A program made the position numbers and the translations under genes. Below, one piece after another: positions 28,283 through 37,417 of a stretch of DNA of 64,000 nucleotides. Position 1 is the stretch's first letter; every line of letters begins with the position of its first letter. The notes beneath the pieces are model-generated. The model was not told the origin of the DNA. It was given only the letters and a program-made list of their open reading frames with translations, and ran no database searches. This DNA comes from Splendidivirga corallicola (lineage in GTDB: Bacteria; Bacteroidota; Bacteroidia; Cytophagales; Cyclobacteriaceae): contig JAUJEA010000002.1 in assembly GCA_030442035.1 (NCBI GenBank), positions 310,001-374,000 of the forward strand, given 5' to 3'.

Positions 28283-29572
28283 ATGGAAAAGCTTAAGGTA
28301 ATTTTAGTCGGTATCTGCATTGTTTTCTCTACAAATACTTATGCTACCGATGGATTTTTCAGCCACGGATATGGAACACATTACAAGGGGTTTGCAGGTG
28401 CAGGTGTGGCGCTGTACAGAAGTTCGTTAATAGCCGCTACCAACCCTGCAGGTTTAGTTTTTCTTGGAAAGAGATATGATGTTGGTCTCTCATTCTTCAT
28501 GCCAACTCGAGGATATACCATTACAGGCAATCCGTCTGGTGCTCCGGGAACATTTCCTTTGACACCAGGTTATGTTGAAAGTGAAAACAGCTTGTTTCTT
28601 GTACCGACACTTGGGGCCAATTGGATGCTAAACGAAGAAAGTTCAATTAGTGCAGTCATTTATGCTAACGGAGGATTAAATACCGAATATGCAACCAAAA
28701 CATATGATAATCCATTAGCACCTGTTACAGCACCTACAGGGGTTGATTTAGCATTAGTATTCAGTGCCATCAGTTATTCAAGAAAATTATCTGACAATCA
28801 TTCGATTGGTATTTCTGCAGTACTGGCTTACCAACGCTTTCAAGCTACAGGTCTTCAGGCTTTTGCCGGTTTCTCAAACGATCCCACTGCTTTGAGCGAC
28901 AATGGTTATGATAATGCTTTTGGGTATGGATTGAGGATCGGTTATTTCGGTCAGATCAATGAAGCACTCAGTATTGGTGCTTCTTATCAAACCAAAGTGC
29001 AAATGAGCGAGTTTGATAAATACGCAGGTTTATTTGCTGAGAACGGCAACTTTGATGTGCCTTCAAATTTCACAGTAGGTTTAGCCTACAAAGTGAGTCC
29101 AAGAGTGACATTGCTGGGAGATTTCAAAATGATCATGTATGAAAGTGTGAACTCAGTAGGTAATCCGTTGAACCTGGCAACATTGTCTCCTATTACTCCA
29201 ACCGGGGATCCAAATCCACTTTTCAAGCCCCTAGGCGACGAAAACAGTCAGGGATTTGGTTGGCAAAATATGAATATCTACAAAGTAGCTGCAGAATTCA
29301 ATGCAAGCAATGATTGGACTTTCAGAGGTGGGTATTCTTATGGCAAACAACCAATTGCAGAGAGTGAAGTGCTATTCAACATTTTGGCACCAGGTGTTAT
29401 CGAAAGTCACGCTTCATTAGGTTTCACCAAAAAACTGGGCAACAGGGAATTGACCATGGCAGCTACTTATGCATTTAATAAGGAAGTTGAAGGTCCTAAT
29501 CCATTGGATCCAGCTCAGACCATCAAACTTGAGATGAAACAATTTGATTTAGACATTGCCATCTCATTCTAG
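28283..29572 (+). CDS. FadL/OmpP1-family outer-membrane transporter
   Basis: 429-aa 14-strand outer-membrane barrel of the long-chain fatty acid/hydrocarbon import family. It has a signal peptide (cut near TYAT), then the N-terminal hatch region typical of FadL (GFFSHGYGTHYKGFAGAGVAL, ATNPAGLVFLG), and barrel strands with alternating hydrophobic residues ending in the terminal Phe (DIAISF). It lies between two genes for the six-helix membrane module, all on the plus strand, with a strong terminator right after. Hydrophobic-compound uptake is inferred from the family. Confidence 0.88.
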   Translation: MEKLKVILVGICIVFSTNTYATDGFFSHGYGTHYKGFAGAGVALYRSSLIAATNPAGLVFLGKRYDVGLSFFMPTRGYTITGNPSGAPGTFPLTPGYVESENSLFLVPTLGANWMLNEESSISAVIYANGGLNTEYATKTYDNPLAPVTAPTGVDLALVFSAISYSRKLSDNHSIGISAVLAYQRFQATGLQAFAGFSNDPTALSDNGYDNAFGYGLRIGYFGQINEALSIGASYQTKVQMSEFDKYAGLFAENGNFDVPSNFTVGLAYKVSPRVTLLGDFKMIMYESVNSVGNPLNLATLSPITPTGDPNPLFKPLGDENSQGFGWQNMNIYKVAAEFNASNDWTFRGGYSYGKQPIAESEVLFNILAPGVIESHASLGFTKKLGNRELTMAATYAFNKEVEGPNPLDPAQTIKLEMKQFDLDIAISF

Positions 29573-29598
29573 AACCTAACGATCAATTCAAGTATTCC

Positions 29599-29622
29599 AA
29601 AAGCCGTCAAATGACGGCTTTT
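29599..29622. terminator. Intrinsic terminator after the FadL-type gene
   Basis: AAAAGCCGTCA (29599-29609) pairs with TGACGGCTTTT (29612-29622), followed by more T residues, 26 nt past the stop codon. Confidence 0.88.
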
Positions 29623-29727
29623 TTATTTGTAGCACTTTGGGACAGGGTAATTGTTTAAGTATTCTTTTTCATGGAATGAAGAAATTGGTTATATTAAATG
29701 TTTTCAAACTTTTAACTAACCAGAACT

Positions 29728-30387
29728 ATGAATCTCTTTTCCTTAGGTATCACGGACAGCCTGTCCCCTTACATGAAAGGCAAAATTAAATTATCAAACC
29801 AGGTATCATTGATGTGTGCTTTTATCGGGTTTTTCTATGCATTCTTCATTTATGTGCATTATAAACCTTTGGTGATCTATCCGGCTTTGTTGTTTGTTAT
29901 TTCGAGCCTGTTGCTAATATTGAATCGATTTGGTCTTATTCAGATTTCCCGATTCTTAGCCTCTTTTCAAATGCTAACATTAGCAACACTGTTCCATGCT
30001 TCGATTATTCAGGCCAATGAGCCATTTTTAATTCCATTCTTCTGTTCTCAACTGGCTATGACATTAATTCCATGGCTTCTTTACGGATTCGAAGAAAAAG
30101 GCTCGTTGATTGCCTCATTGGTTATTTGCTACGGCCTGCTATTTAGCCAGGAAATGCTTAATAAAACTTTCGAAGTAGCAGTGGATGTTACTTTCTTCAA
30201 AGAGAGTTATTTGAATTATATGACTTATGCATTTGCACTTGGCATAGCAGTACTTTTATTGATCATGATGAAATCAGATAAAAGCGAAAACTATAAGTTG
30301 GTTCAAATTCCCTGGGAGGCTGAAGGCCTGGAAAAGGAATCCGGTTCCCAAGAAGATATAGAACAAAATGCCGGCCTTTTAAACTAA
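29728..30387 (+). CDS. Six-helix membrane protein, divergent copy of the putative sensory module
   Basis: 219 aa. It has an N-terminal segment LSPYMKGKIKLSN equivalent to LPDHLRKRIEPTN of the GAF protein, then six membrane helices in the same spacing, including LAMTLIPWLLYGFEEKGSL, which matches LIPFVIFDLKEKWSI. After helix 6 there is only a short acidic tail. It is less similar to the other two copies than they are to each other. It is flanked by terminators on both sides, so it is a single-gene transcript. Function is unknown. Confidence 0.7.
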   Translation: MNLFSLGITDSLSPYMKGKIKLSNQVSLMCAFIGFFYAFFIYVHYKPLVIYPALLFVISSLLLILNRFGLIQISRFLASFQMLTLATLFHASIIQANEPFLIPFFCSQLAMTLIPWLLYGFEEKGSLIASLVICYGLLFSQEMLNKTFEVAVDVTFFKESYLNYMTYAFALGIAVLLLIMMKSDKSENYKLVQIPWEAEGLEKESGSQEDIEQNAGLLN

Positions 30388-30399
30388 AAAAATTAAGTG

Positions 30400-30438
30400 A
30401 AGGATTGGATTATGCCGATAAAGTATAATCCAATCCTT
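30400..30438. terminator. Intrinsic terminator
   Basis: A perfect 14-bp stem (30400-30413 with 30425-30438, core GGATTGGATTAT/ATAATCCAATCC) with an 11-nt loop and a following T-run, 12 nt past the stop at 30387. Confidence 0.9.
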
Positions 30439-30930
30439 TTTTAGTTTGTAGAGTGAGTTGCCTCTCACAAACTTTCATTGTAAAATTTTGATTTCGACAA
30501 AGAAAAGACCGTAAAAGTCGCTCTTAACCGCTATGCATAACTAAATAATTATCTTTTGAACGCCAGCATATAATCAGGTAAATAAGTGGGAAAATGTTCA
30601 CGTAATCAAATATAAAGTGACACCATTTGTCATTTTATTTCATCAAATGACTTGATAAAATTTCACATATACCTGAATATACAAAATTGAATTAGTCAAG
30701 ATACTTGACACAAAGGTTTTGAAAAGTGTAATTTTTTAAGAAAACGCCTTTCTGAAGTCATTTTTATACTCCTCAGATGTTATTACCATCTTCAAAAATC
30801 GATTTCAATGCTCAATTAAAGATTTTTGATCATTTAAAACTTACATATATGATTATGGATACACTCATAGACTGAAAAAGATTAAATTCTAATGCAAATT
30901 TGATATATACTATTAGAAAGGACCACCACT
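30439..30930. other. 492-bp gene-free region
   Basis: AT-rich DNA upstream of the GAF protein gene. It contains near-repeated words (CATCAAATGACTTGATAAAA, GTCAAGATACTTGACA) but no clear promoter box, hairpin or small gene. It presumably carries the promoter for the gene at 30931. Confidence 0.3.
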
Positions 30931-32331
30931 ATGAGCAAGTCAAATGTGTTTCAAAGAGTTATATCAGCAGGGATGCATCGTGACCTTCCCGATCATCTCA
31001 GGAAAAGAATTGAACCGACTAATGTCATTGCACTGATCATAGCCGGAGTTATCGGTATTCCATTTAGTGTAATCTCAGTAATCTATTTCCCATCACTGGC
31101 CATTTACCCTGAAAGTGGAGGGGCATTATGTGCATTATGCGTATTGCTAAATTATTACGGAGGAATAAGGTTTACAAGGTTTATCATTTGTTTGGTCCCC
31201 ATTACCCTGGGAGCCATTTACAACTCACACCTGAGCGGTGTTGATGATGATCCTTTACCAGCACTGTATCTGATCGAGCTAAGTTTTGCATTGATCCCAT
31301 TCGTTATTTTCGATCTCAAAGAAAAATGGTCGATTGTGGCTATTACATTAACTTGTTCGATCATTATTCTCGCCTTTCCTATCACAAAACATTGGTTTAA
31401 TTCGGAATATGACTCCACCGTACTAAGAAGCGGATGGCTAAGTACACTTACTATTCTCATTGCTATTTTAAGTGAATTTGGTTGTGTGTTGGGTCTTGCG
31501 TTTATTAGTAAGTCGGCAGAGAAGGAAAGTGAATTAGCTAAAGTTGAGGCTGAAGAAAAAAATCTGGAGCTTGAGGAGAATCAGGTAAAATTGGCTGAGA
31601 ACCTCAAAAAGGTTGAGGAAGCGCAAGAAGATGAAAGGAAGAGAAACTGGGCTTCGGAAGGTATTGCTGGAATAGCAGAGATCTTAAGAAGTACGAAAAA
31701 TTCATCGAAAATATATGATGATATCGTTTCGATGGTTGTTAGCTATATGGACGCAAACCAAGGAGGTTTATTCATCGTGGAAAGAGATGAAGGGACTGAA
31801 ACCGAAACTATTAAGATGGCATCTTGTTATGCCTATACACGTAAAAAGTTCATCGAAACAGAATATCAACCAGGTCAGGGATTAATCGGACAAGCTTATC
31901 TTGAAAAGGAATGCATTCATTTGACAGACATTCCCCAGAATTATGTTAAGATCACTTCAGGATTAGGGGAATCAACACCTACTTCACTAATCATAATGCC
32001 TTTGATGGTCAATGAGATGGTTGAGGGACTTATCGAAATTGCATCATTTGATGCATTCCAGGAACACGAAGTAGCTTTCCTGGAAAAGCTTGGTGAAAGC
32101 ATTGCTTCTTTTATCCAGACTAACCGGATCAATGAGAGAACATCGGTGTTGCTTCAGGAGGCTCAGGAACGAGCTGAAGAACTACGAGCTCAGGAGGAGG
32201 AAATGCGTCAAAACATGGAAGAACTGGCAGCAACTCAAGAAGAAATGCAGAGAAAGGAAAGAGAATATCAAAAGATCATTGATGAGCTTAAAAGTGATAA
32301 ATCTTCCCTTGAAGCCGGTTCCACCGTATAA
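30931..32331 (+). CDS. Six-helix membrane sensor with coiled coils and a GAF domain
   Basis: 466 aa. Residues 1-195 are the six-helix membrane module shared with the genes at 27219 and 29728. Residues 195-245 are a Glu/Lys-rich coiled coil, about 250-410 a GAF domain (YQPGQGLIGQAYLEKECIHL, LIIMPLMVNEMVEGLIEIAS), and the end another coiled coil with the words EELAATQEEMQRKEREYQ. In related Bacteroidota sensors this last segment normally leads into a PAS domain, but here the protein stops. It has no kinase, cyclase or phosphatase domain, so output must go through a partner. A long hairpin terminator follows. Confidence 0.85.
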   Translation: MSKSNVFQRVISAGMHRDLPDHLRKRIEPTNVIALIIAGVIGIPFSVISVIYFPSLAIYPESGGALCALCVLLNYYGGIRFTRFIICLVPITLGAIYNSHLSGVDDDPLPALYLIELSFALIPFVIFDLKEKWSIVAITLTCSIIILAFPITKHWFNSEYDSTVLRSGWLSTLTILIAILSEFGCVLGLAFISKSAEKESELAKVEAEEKNLELEENQVKLAENLKKVEEAQEDERKRNWASEGIAGIAEILRSTKNSSKIYDDIVSMVVSYMDANQGGLFIVERDEGTETETIKMASCYAYTRKKFIETEYQPGQGLIGQAYLEKECIHLTDIPQNYVKITSGLGESTPTSLIIMPLMVNEMVEGLIEIASFDAFQEHEVAFLEKLGESIASFIQTNRINERTSVLLQEAQERAEELRAQEEEMRQNMEELAATQEEMQRKEREYQKIIDELKSDKSSLEAGSTV

Positions 32332-32371
32332 ACTGGAATTCTATCTATACTTAATATTTTCTAAAATTTAT

Positions 32372-32422
32372 AAGCCTGTTATTATCTTAATTCATTGATG
32401 ACAATGATTAAGTAGCAGGCTT
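32372..32422. terminator. Long hairpin terminator after the GAF sensor gene
   Basis: The outer stem AAGCCTG (32372-32378) pairs with CAGGCTT (32416-32422). Inside, CTTAATTCATTG pairs with CAATGATTAAG with one bulge. T residues follow. It lies 41 nt past the stop. Confidence 0.75.
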
Positions 32423-32824
32423 TTAATATAATAGGGGATTCTCGTTGAATTAAGCTTTAGAGGCTCTAAATAAGACATCCCTACGAATATATAATGGAAT
32501 GAGCCATATTTCATTGGCCACTTTTTACATTGCATTTCAAACTTCAGTTGATTGATATTGGGCTACAAAGCTACTACTTTTCAGGGCAGATCACTTAGGA
32601 AAAAGCTGAAGCATAGGCGTTGACCACGTTTTGGTTTTTTCTTTGAAGGATTAAACTAATCCAATAATCAACCACAATCACCACTTGTGTAGTAATACTG
32701 GACATGGATCTTTAAAACCATAATTTGCATTAAAAGATAGTAATATTCATCAATTAATTGAACTATTTTGATTATATGTAGAATTATATGAAGAATATTT
32801 AATACAAGCTAATTTTTTTTACTT
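32423..32824. other. Gene-free region before the padR operon
   Basis: About 400 bp of AT-rich DNA between a terminator and the padR promoter area. No small gene, RNA or repeat was recognised. Confidence 0.3.
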
Positions 32825-32847
32825 AGTACTTGGCTATGCATAGTACT
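32825..32847. promoter_or_regulatory. Inverted repeat upstream of padR (possible operator)
   Basis: AGTACT (32825-32830) and AGTACT (32842-32847, self-complementary) are separated by 11 bp that contain the palindrome TATGCATA (32835-32842). It lies 49-71 bp before the PadR start, where an autoregulatory operator would be. PadR proteins bind dyad sites of about this size, but the exact motif is not one I recognise. Confidence 0.4.
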
Positions 32848-32895
32848 TTTCCGTATACTCGTACAAAGTTTTAAATAACTAAAACAAAATGGACG

Positions 32896-33234
32896 ATGAA
32901 TGTTGAGAATACACAAGTGCAAATGCGGAAGGGAATCCTGGAGTTTTGCATTTTGCACATCATATCTCGCGGAGAAGTTTATGCATCCGATATGCTCGAA
33001 GAATTGACCTCTGCCAAAATAATTGTTGTTGAAGGCACATTATATCCGCTGCTTACCAGATTGAGAAAAGCGGGGCTTTTGGAATATAAGTGGGTGGAAT
33101 CTTCCGCCGGACCTCCCAGAAAATATTATAAACTGACCAAGGATGGTAAGGCATTTTTAGACAAGCTGGAAGAGACATGGGACGAACTGCAAGCCTCAAC
33201 CAATCAAATTATTTCACAGAACAAAACAAATTAA
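32896..33234 (+). CDS. PadR-family transcriptional regulator
   Basis: 112-aa winged-helix DNA-binding repressor. The family pattern is visible: KGILEFCILHIISRGEVYAS, then VVEGTLYPLLTRLRKAGLLEYKW (recognition helix and start of the wing) and GPPRKYYKLTKDG (wing). The short C-terminal helix (KAFLDKLEETWDELQ) serves for dimerisation. It lies 7 bp upstream of the PspC protein gene, a pairing common in Bacteroidota, and probably autoregulates this two-gene operon. The ligand is unknown. Confidence 0.93.
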   Translation: MNVENTQVQMRKGILEFCILHIISRGEVYASDMLEELTSAKIIVVEGTLYPLLTRLRKAGLLEYKWVESSAGPPRKYYKLTKDGKAFLDKLEETWDELQASTNQIISQNKTN

Positions 33235-33241
33235 TGCTGTC

Positions 33242-35680
33242 ATGAAAAAAAATATTAGTATAAATATAAGCGGCATAATCTTTCACATTGAAGAAGACGG
33301 TTATGACCGTTTGAAAAACTACCTTGAATCCATCAATAAATACTTTGCTACTTATGAAGACAGCAAAGAGATCATCGAAGATATTGAAAACAGAATAGCA
33401 GAAATTTTTCTAACAAAACTTAGTGACGGCAAACAAGTTGTTTCTTCCGAAGATGTTGATAGTCTGATCACTACAATGGGTAGCATCGCTGACTTTGAGG
33501 CTGCTGAAGAACAAGAAGACATCTCTCAAAGAACGACCGATCGAGAAGAAAAACAAAAAACAACAGAAGGTGATGCCAAAGCTGAGCAGGCACAAGCTCC
33601 CAAAAAACTATACAGGGATAATAAAAGGAAGTTATTGGGTGGTGTCGCTGCCGGAATCGCTAACTACTTCGGATTAGATCCTCTCTGGATACGTTTAATC
33701 CTGATCATTCTTTTCTTCAATCTTATCATAGGAGTGGTGAGTGGGTTGGTACTCATTGGTTATATCATCTGCTGGATTATCATACCCGGATCGGACGAAT
33801 TAGAAGAAGATAAGAAGATGAAGAAACTCTATCGCAACTCTGAAGACAGGGTAATTGGTGGTGTTTCAGGCGGCCTTGCCGCATATTTCGGTGCTGACAC
33901 AAATTTAATCAGGTTACTGTTTGTATTAACAGCAATCATTGGTGGTACCGGTCTTATTCTATATTTGATTCTCTGGATCATAACACCATTGGCTACCAGC
34001 ATTACAGATAAAATTCAAATGAAAGGAGAACCTGTTACGCTATCCACTATTGAATCCAATGTGAAAAAGGGATTAAATGTTGAACCGGAGGAGGAAGAAA
34101 ATATCTTTGTTCGGATCCTTCTGTTCCCCTTCCGTTTACTATCAACTGTATTTTCAGGTCTAGGTAGAGTTTTGGGTCCATTTTTACTGTTTATCGTTGA
34201 AGCAATCAGAATATTTGCAGGAGCTGTGATATTCATCACAGGCGTATCTATGATACTTGCTTTCACTATATCCATCGGAGTCATATTAGGATTAATGGCT
34301 GGAGGTGATATTTTTTATATGTCAAATGAGATCCCAATTGATATCATAAAAGCAAGCTTCCCGCCATACACGTCGGTTGCAGCATATCTTTCAGTCCTGG
34401 TTCCGTCATTATTATTGACTTTAGTGGGTATCTCTATCATATTGAAAAGAAGTGTCATTAGTACGACACTCGGATGGTCCATGTTTGGTGTTTGGATAAT
34501 CAGTATCCTTGCTTTAAGTGTTACGGTTCCGGCAATTGTTAATGAATTTAAACGTGAAGGGGAATACCGGGTAACAGAAACTTATGATCTGGGAGATAAA
34601 ATGGCTGTCCTCACTTTAAGAGAAGTAGGAATGGAAAACTACCGTGTTGCAAAACTAAAACTCAGAGGCCACTCGGACGATTCATACCGGCTTGTCAAAA
34701 ACTTCGAGTCAAGAGGTCGTACAAGACAGCGTGCTATTGAAAATGCAAAAATGGTAGATTACACTGTTGCTTTGGAGGATTCCGTATTCATATTTGATTC
34801 TAACATAGAATTTAAAAGAAATGCCGATTTCAGAGCCCAGGAGTTGGATATGACACTTTATATTCCATACAATAAGCCTTTCAAGATGGATTATGACATG
34901 AGTTACATCATCAGGAACACGCTTTGGAGAAATGGCTATAGATCCTACCAGCTCGAGGACAATACATGGATGTTTACGGAAGACGGGCTACAGTGTATCA
35001 CCTGCGAAGATGCTGCGGAAAATGAAAAAGGTCCAAAAATTATCAGAACACCAGGATCAACGGAAATTCTGAAGGAGCTGGATATTTCAGGTTTCAATGA
35101 AATTGAAGCAGGACACACCTTCGATATCGAAATAGCTTACGGAGAAAACTATGAGATAAGCATTAATGGTAAAGAAGATGATTTGGATCACGTTATTTTT
35201 GATCTTAACGGGGATCATCTCAAAATTGGTATGGATTATACTTTACAACAATGGAATGAAAAAAAACATGACATAGAAGTTAGCATTGTAACACCAGCCT
35301 TAGAAAGTATCGATTTTGGGGGAGCCTCAAAGGCTTCGATCAGAGGTTTTGTTGTGAATGATTTTGATGTAAAATTATCCGGAAGCGCCGATGTTGAAAT
35401 GGAAATTGAAGCAGAGGATATTAATATCGTCATGAGCGGATCATCAAACTTACAACTAAACGGAAGAGGTCAGGAAATGAAGGCAGAACTTAGTGGTACC
35501 AGTGATCTTGAAGCTATTGATTTTACAGTAGAGCACGCTGAGGTAGAAGCCAGAGGAGCCTCCAATGCGGAGATCAACGCCAGGGAGAACATCGACATCA
35601 AGGAATATGGCTCCAGCCAAATAAATTATATAGGTAATCCTAAAGTAAATAAGATCCGGAGCACCGATTCGGAAGATTAA
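33242..35680 (+). CDS. Double PspC-domain membrane protein with GIN (DUF2807) domain
   Basis: 812 aa. It has an N-terminal cytosolic segment of about 115 residues, then two PspC domains each with a KKLYR start and one or two helices (LLGGVAAGIANYFGLDPLWI at about 130; VIGGVSGGLAAYFGADTNLI at about 208). More helices follow (about 305-360, 375-405 and 415-440), then a soluble extracytoplasmic part ending in a beta-solenoid GIN/DUF2807 domain (about 610-800) with repeated Ser/Gly/Ala-Asx turns (GGASKASI, SGSADVEM, SGSSNLQL, SGTSDLEA, RGASNAEI). It is in an operon with PadR. PspC family members belong to phage-shock-type envelope stress responses, and a role in envelope stress is inferred. Confidence 0.9.
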   Translation: MKKNISINISGIIFHIEEDGYDRLKNYLESINKYFATYEDSKEIIEDIENRIAEIFLTKLSDGKQVVSSEDVDSLITTMGSIADFEAAEEQEDISQRTTDREEKQKTTEGDAKAEQAQAPKKLYRDNKRKLLGGVAAGIANYFGLDPLWIRLILIILFFNLIIGVVSGLVLIGYIICWIIIPGSDELEEDKKMKKLYRNSEDRVIGGVSGGLAAYFGADTNLIRLLFVLTAIIGGTGLILYLILWIITPLATSITDKIQMKGEPVTLSTIESNVKKGLNVEPEEEENIFVRILLFPFRLLSTVFSGLGRVLGPFLLFIVEAIRIFAGAVIFITGVSMILAFTISIGVILGLMAGGDIFYMSNEIPIDIIKASFPPYTSVAAYLSVLVPSLLLTLVGISIILKRSVISTTLGWSMFGVWIISILALSVTVPAIVNEFKREGEYRVTETYDLGDKMAVLTLREVGMENYRVAKLKLRGHSDDSYRLVKNFESRGRTRQRAIENAKMVDYTVALEDSVFIFDSNIEFKRNADFRAQELDMTLYIPYNKPFKMDYDMSYIIRNTLWRNGYRSYQLEDNTWMFTEDGLQCITCEDAAENEKGPKIIRTPGSTEILKELDISGFNEIEAGHTFDIEIAYGENYEISINGKEDDLDHVIFDLNGDHLKIGMDYTLQQWNEKKHDIEVSIVTPALESIDFGGASKASIRGFVVNDFDVKLSGSADVEMEIEAEDINIVMSGSSNLQLNGRGQEMKAELSGTSDLEAIDFTVEHAEVEARGASNAEINARENIDIKEYGSSQINYIGNPKVNKIRSTDSED

Positions 35681-35707
35681 AATATTTAATTCAATCACTT
35701 CAGTAAC

Positions 35708-35733
35708 AACCGAGTTCTTCAGAGGATTCGGTT
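35708..35733 (+). terminator. Intrinsic terminator of the padR-pspC operon
   Basis: AACCGA (35708-35713) pairs with TCGGTT (35728-35733), with a short inner TCT/AGA pairing, followed by TTTCTTTTT. It lies 28 nt past the stop. Confidence 0.75.
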
Positions 35734-35964
35734 TTTCTTTTTAATAAAGCAAGATCAAAGACCCTTTTGGCTTTTAAACTTTCCTAAAATTTGGTTGAAA
35801 CGTTGTTATAACCTTCTCTGAACTTAACCTACATTACCGCAATTCGCTTGATATACATCCTATTTTCCTGCTTTTTTTACTAATTTCAACATTATTTAAT
35901 TTTTTTTATCACAATGCAACCCTAGCAAAGATTTTCACATCTTAGTGGTGAAGTTGCAAAAAAT

Positions 35965-36546
35965 ATGAGATTGGCTATTCATAAATCAATATCTGAAGAA
36001 AGGCTAATTAAGGGCTGTTTAAACAATGAGAGCAAAGCGCAAAGAACATTGTATGAGAAATTCTCACCAAAAATGTTTGCCATTTGCCTCCGGTATGTTA
36101 GCGATCACAGTCAGGCCGAGGATATTATGATCAATGGTTTTATGAAAGTCTTTAATAAAATAAGTCAATATAGTGGCGAAGGAAGTTTCGAAGGTTGGAT
36201 CAGAAGAATAATGGTAAATGAGTCATTGGCCTTTATTAGAAAAAATAAAAACATGTATTTGGAAGTGGATATTGAAGCGGCAAATTTTCAGCCCGATTAC
36301 GGCCTGCTCCAGAACAATTTAGAGGCCGAGGATCTTATGAAGTTAGTAAAGGATCTCCCAATGGGATATAAAACGGTTTTTAACTTATATGCAATTGAAG
36401 GCTATTCACACAAGGAAATAGCTGCTATGCTGAATATCAGTGAAAATACCTCAAAATCCCAATTGAGCAGAGCAAGAAACTTATTACAACATAAGTTGTT
36501 AGAAAGTCAAAAAATTTTAACTAAAAATACATTAAGCTATGAGTAA
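35965..36546 (+). CDS. ECF-type RNA polymerase sigma factor
   Basis: 193-aa sigma-70 factor with only regions 2 and 4. Region 2 (about 25-90) includes KFSPKMFAICLRYVSDHSQAEDIMINGFMKV and GSFEGWIRRIMVNE. Region 4 (about 125-185) has LPMGYKTVFNLYAIEGYSHKEIAAMLNISENTSKSQLSRARN. The stop overlaps the ATG of the next gene by 8 bp, so it is co-expressed with a membrane protein that looks like its anti-sigma factor. Likely targets include its own operon. Confidence 0.93.
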   Translation: MRLAIHKSISEERLIKGCLNNESKAQRTLYEKFSPKMFAICLRYVSDHSQAEDIMINGFMKVFNKISQYSGEGSFEGWIRRIMVNESLAFIRKNKNMYLEVDIEAANFQPDYGLLQNNLEAEDLMKLVKDLPMGYKTVFNLYAIEGYSHKEIAAMLNISENTSKSQLSRARNLLQHKLLESQKILTKNTLSYE

Positions 36547-37405
36547 GCACGAAATGGATGAGTTGTTCAGGGAAAAGCTTGGAGGGTTGGAATTAACTCC
36601 CAGAGCTCAGGCTTGGGACAAACTGGATACAAAGCTTAATAAAAAGCAGAAAAAGGGAATGTTTGTTCTTTGGAAGGTTGCAGCTGCCCTTTTAGTTCTT
36701 TTGGTTGTTTCATTCTTAATATTTCAAATGAAAACCTCAACAGAAGAAGTTATTGATCCAATTGTTCAAAACGACGGTATCAAAAATGAAGATCAGGTGA
36801 TTGAGTCATTAGATACAATAGATCCAATAAATAAGAACAACAATCAAAATGCAATTGCGCAAGAGATTAAGGAAGAAGAAAAAACTGAGGATCAGATCAC
36901 AGATATTGCGAAGGGAGATCGAAAAGAGAATCAGGTAAATACGATTGCTGCGAATACCCAAAATAATAAACAAAAACAATCCAATTCTTTCAATATTGAA
37001 TCAACCGATGTAATAGCAGCCAATGATGAAAAGGTAAAAAATGAAGAAAATGAGGCTGTCATGAAATTAGAAGTTGAACCAATTGATAAAATCGATATAA
37101 AAAATTCACTTATTGTGGATAACAATAACATCGCGACACCTGATATCATAAAAACCGAACAGAAAATTGGTGCTGAACTACCGAACATCTCAATCACATT
37201 TAAAAAGACAACTCCGAAGAGTGATGGTGATCTAGCGGTAGCAGACCAAAAGAAAGATAGAAGGTTCAAGCTCAAAAGCGTCCTTAATTTTGCCAAGGAC
37301 ATTAAAAATGGTGAAGTAGGGCTCTCGAATTTGAGAGAGGCCAAAGATGAACTGCTTGCATTTGATATCAATGCAAAAAAGAAAAAGGCAAAAGCTCCAA
37401 AATAA
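36539..37405 (+). CDS. Probable anti-sigma factor (single-pass membrane protein)
   Basis: 288 aa. A short cytosolic N-terminus (about 1-43, with LTPRAQAWDKLDTKL typical of Bacteroidota sigma-linked membrane proteins) is followed by one helix (about 45-62, VLWKVAAALLVLLVVSFLIF). The rest is a long low-complexity periplasmic region rich in Asn, Lys, Glu, Asp and Gln. It overlaps the sigma gene by 8 bp. Position, topology and length argue for an anti-sigma or sigma-regulator role, but no zinc-binding anti-sigma motif (HxxxCxxC) is present, so this is inference. Confidence 0.7.
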   Translation: MSKHEMDELFREKLGGLELTPRAQAWDKLDTKLNKKQKKGMFVLWKVAAALLVLLVVSFLIFQMKTSTEEVIDPIVQNDGIKNEDQVIESLDTIDPINKNNNQNAIAQEIKEEEKTEDQITDIAKGDRKENQVNTIAANTQNNKQKQSNSFNIESTDVIAANDEKVKNEENEAVMKLEVEPIDKIDIKNSLIVDNNNIATPDIIKTEQKIGAELPNISITFKKTTPKSDGDLAVADQKKDRRFKLKSVLNFAKDIKNGEVGLSNLREAKDELLAFDINAKKKKAKAPK

Positions 37406-37417
37406 ACTTGTAAGAAA

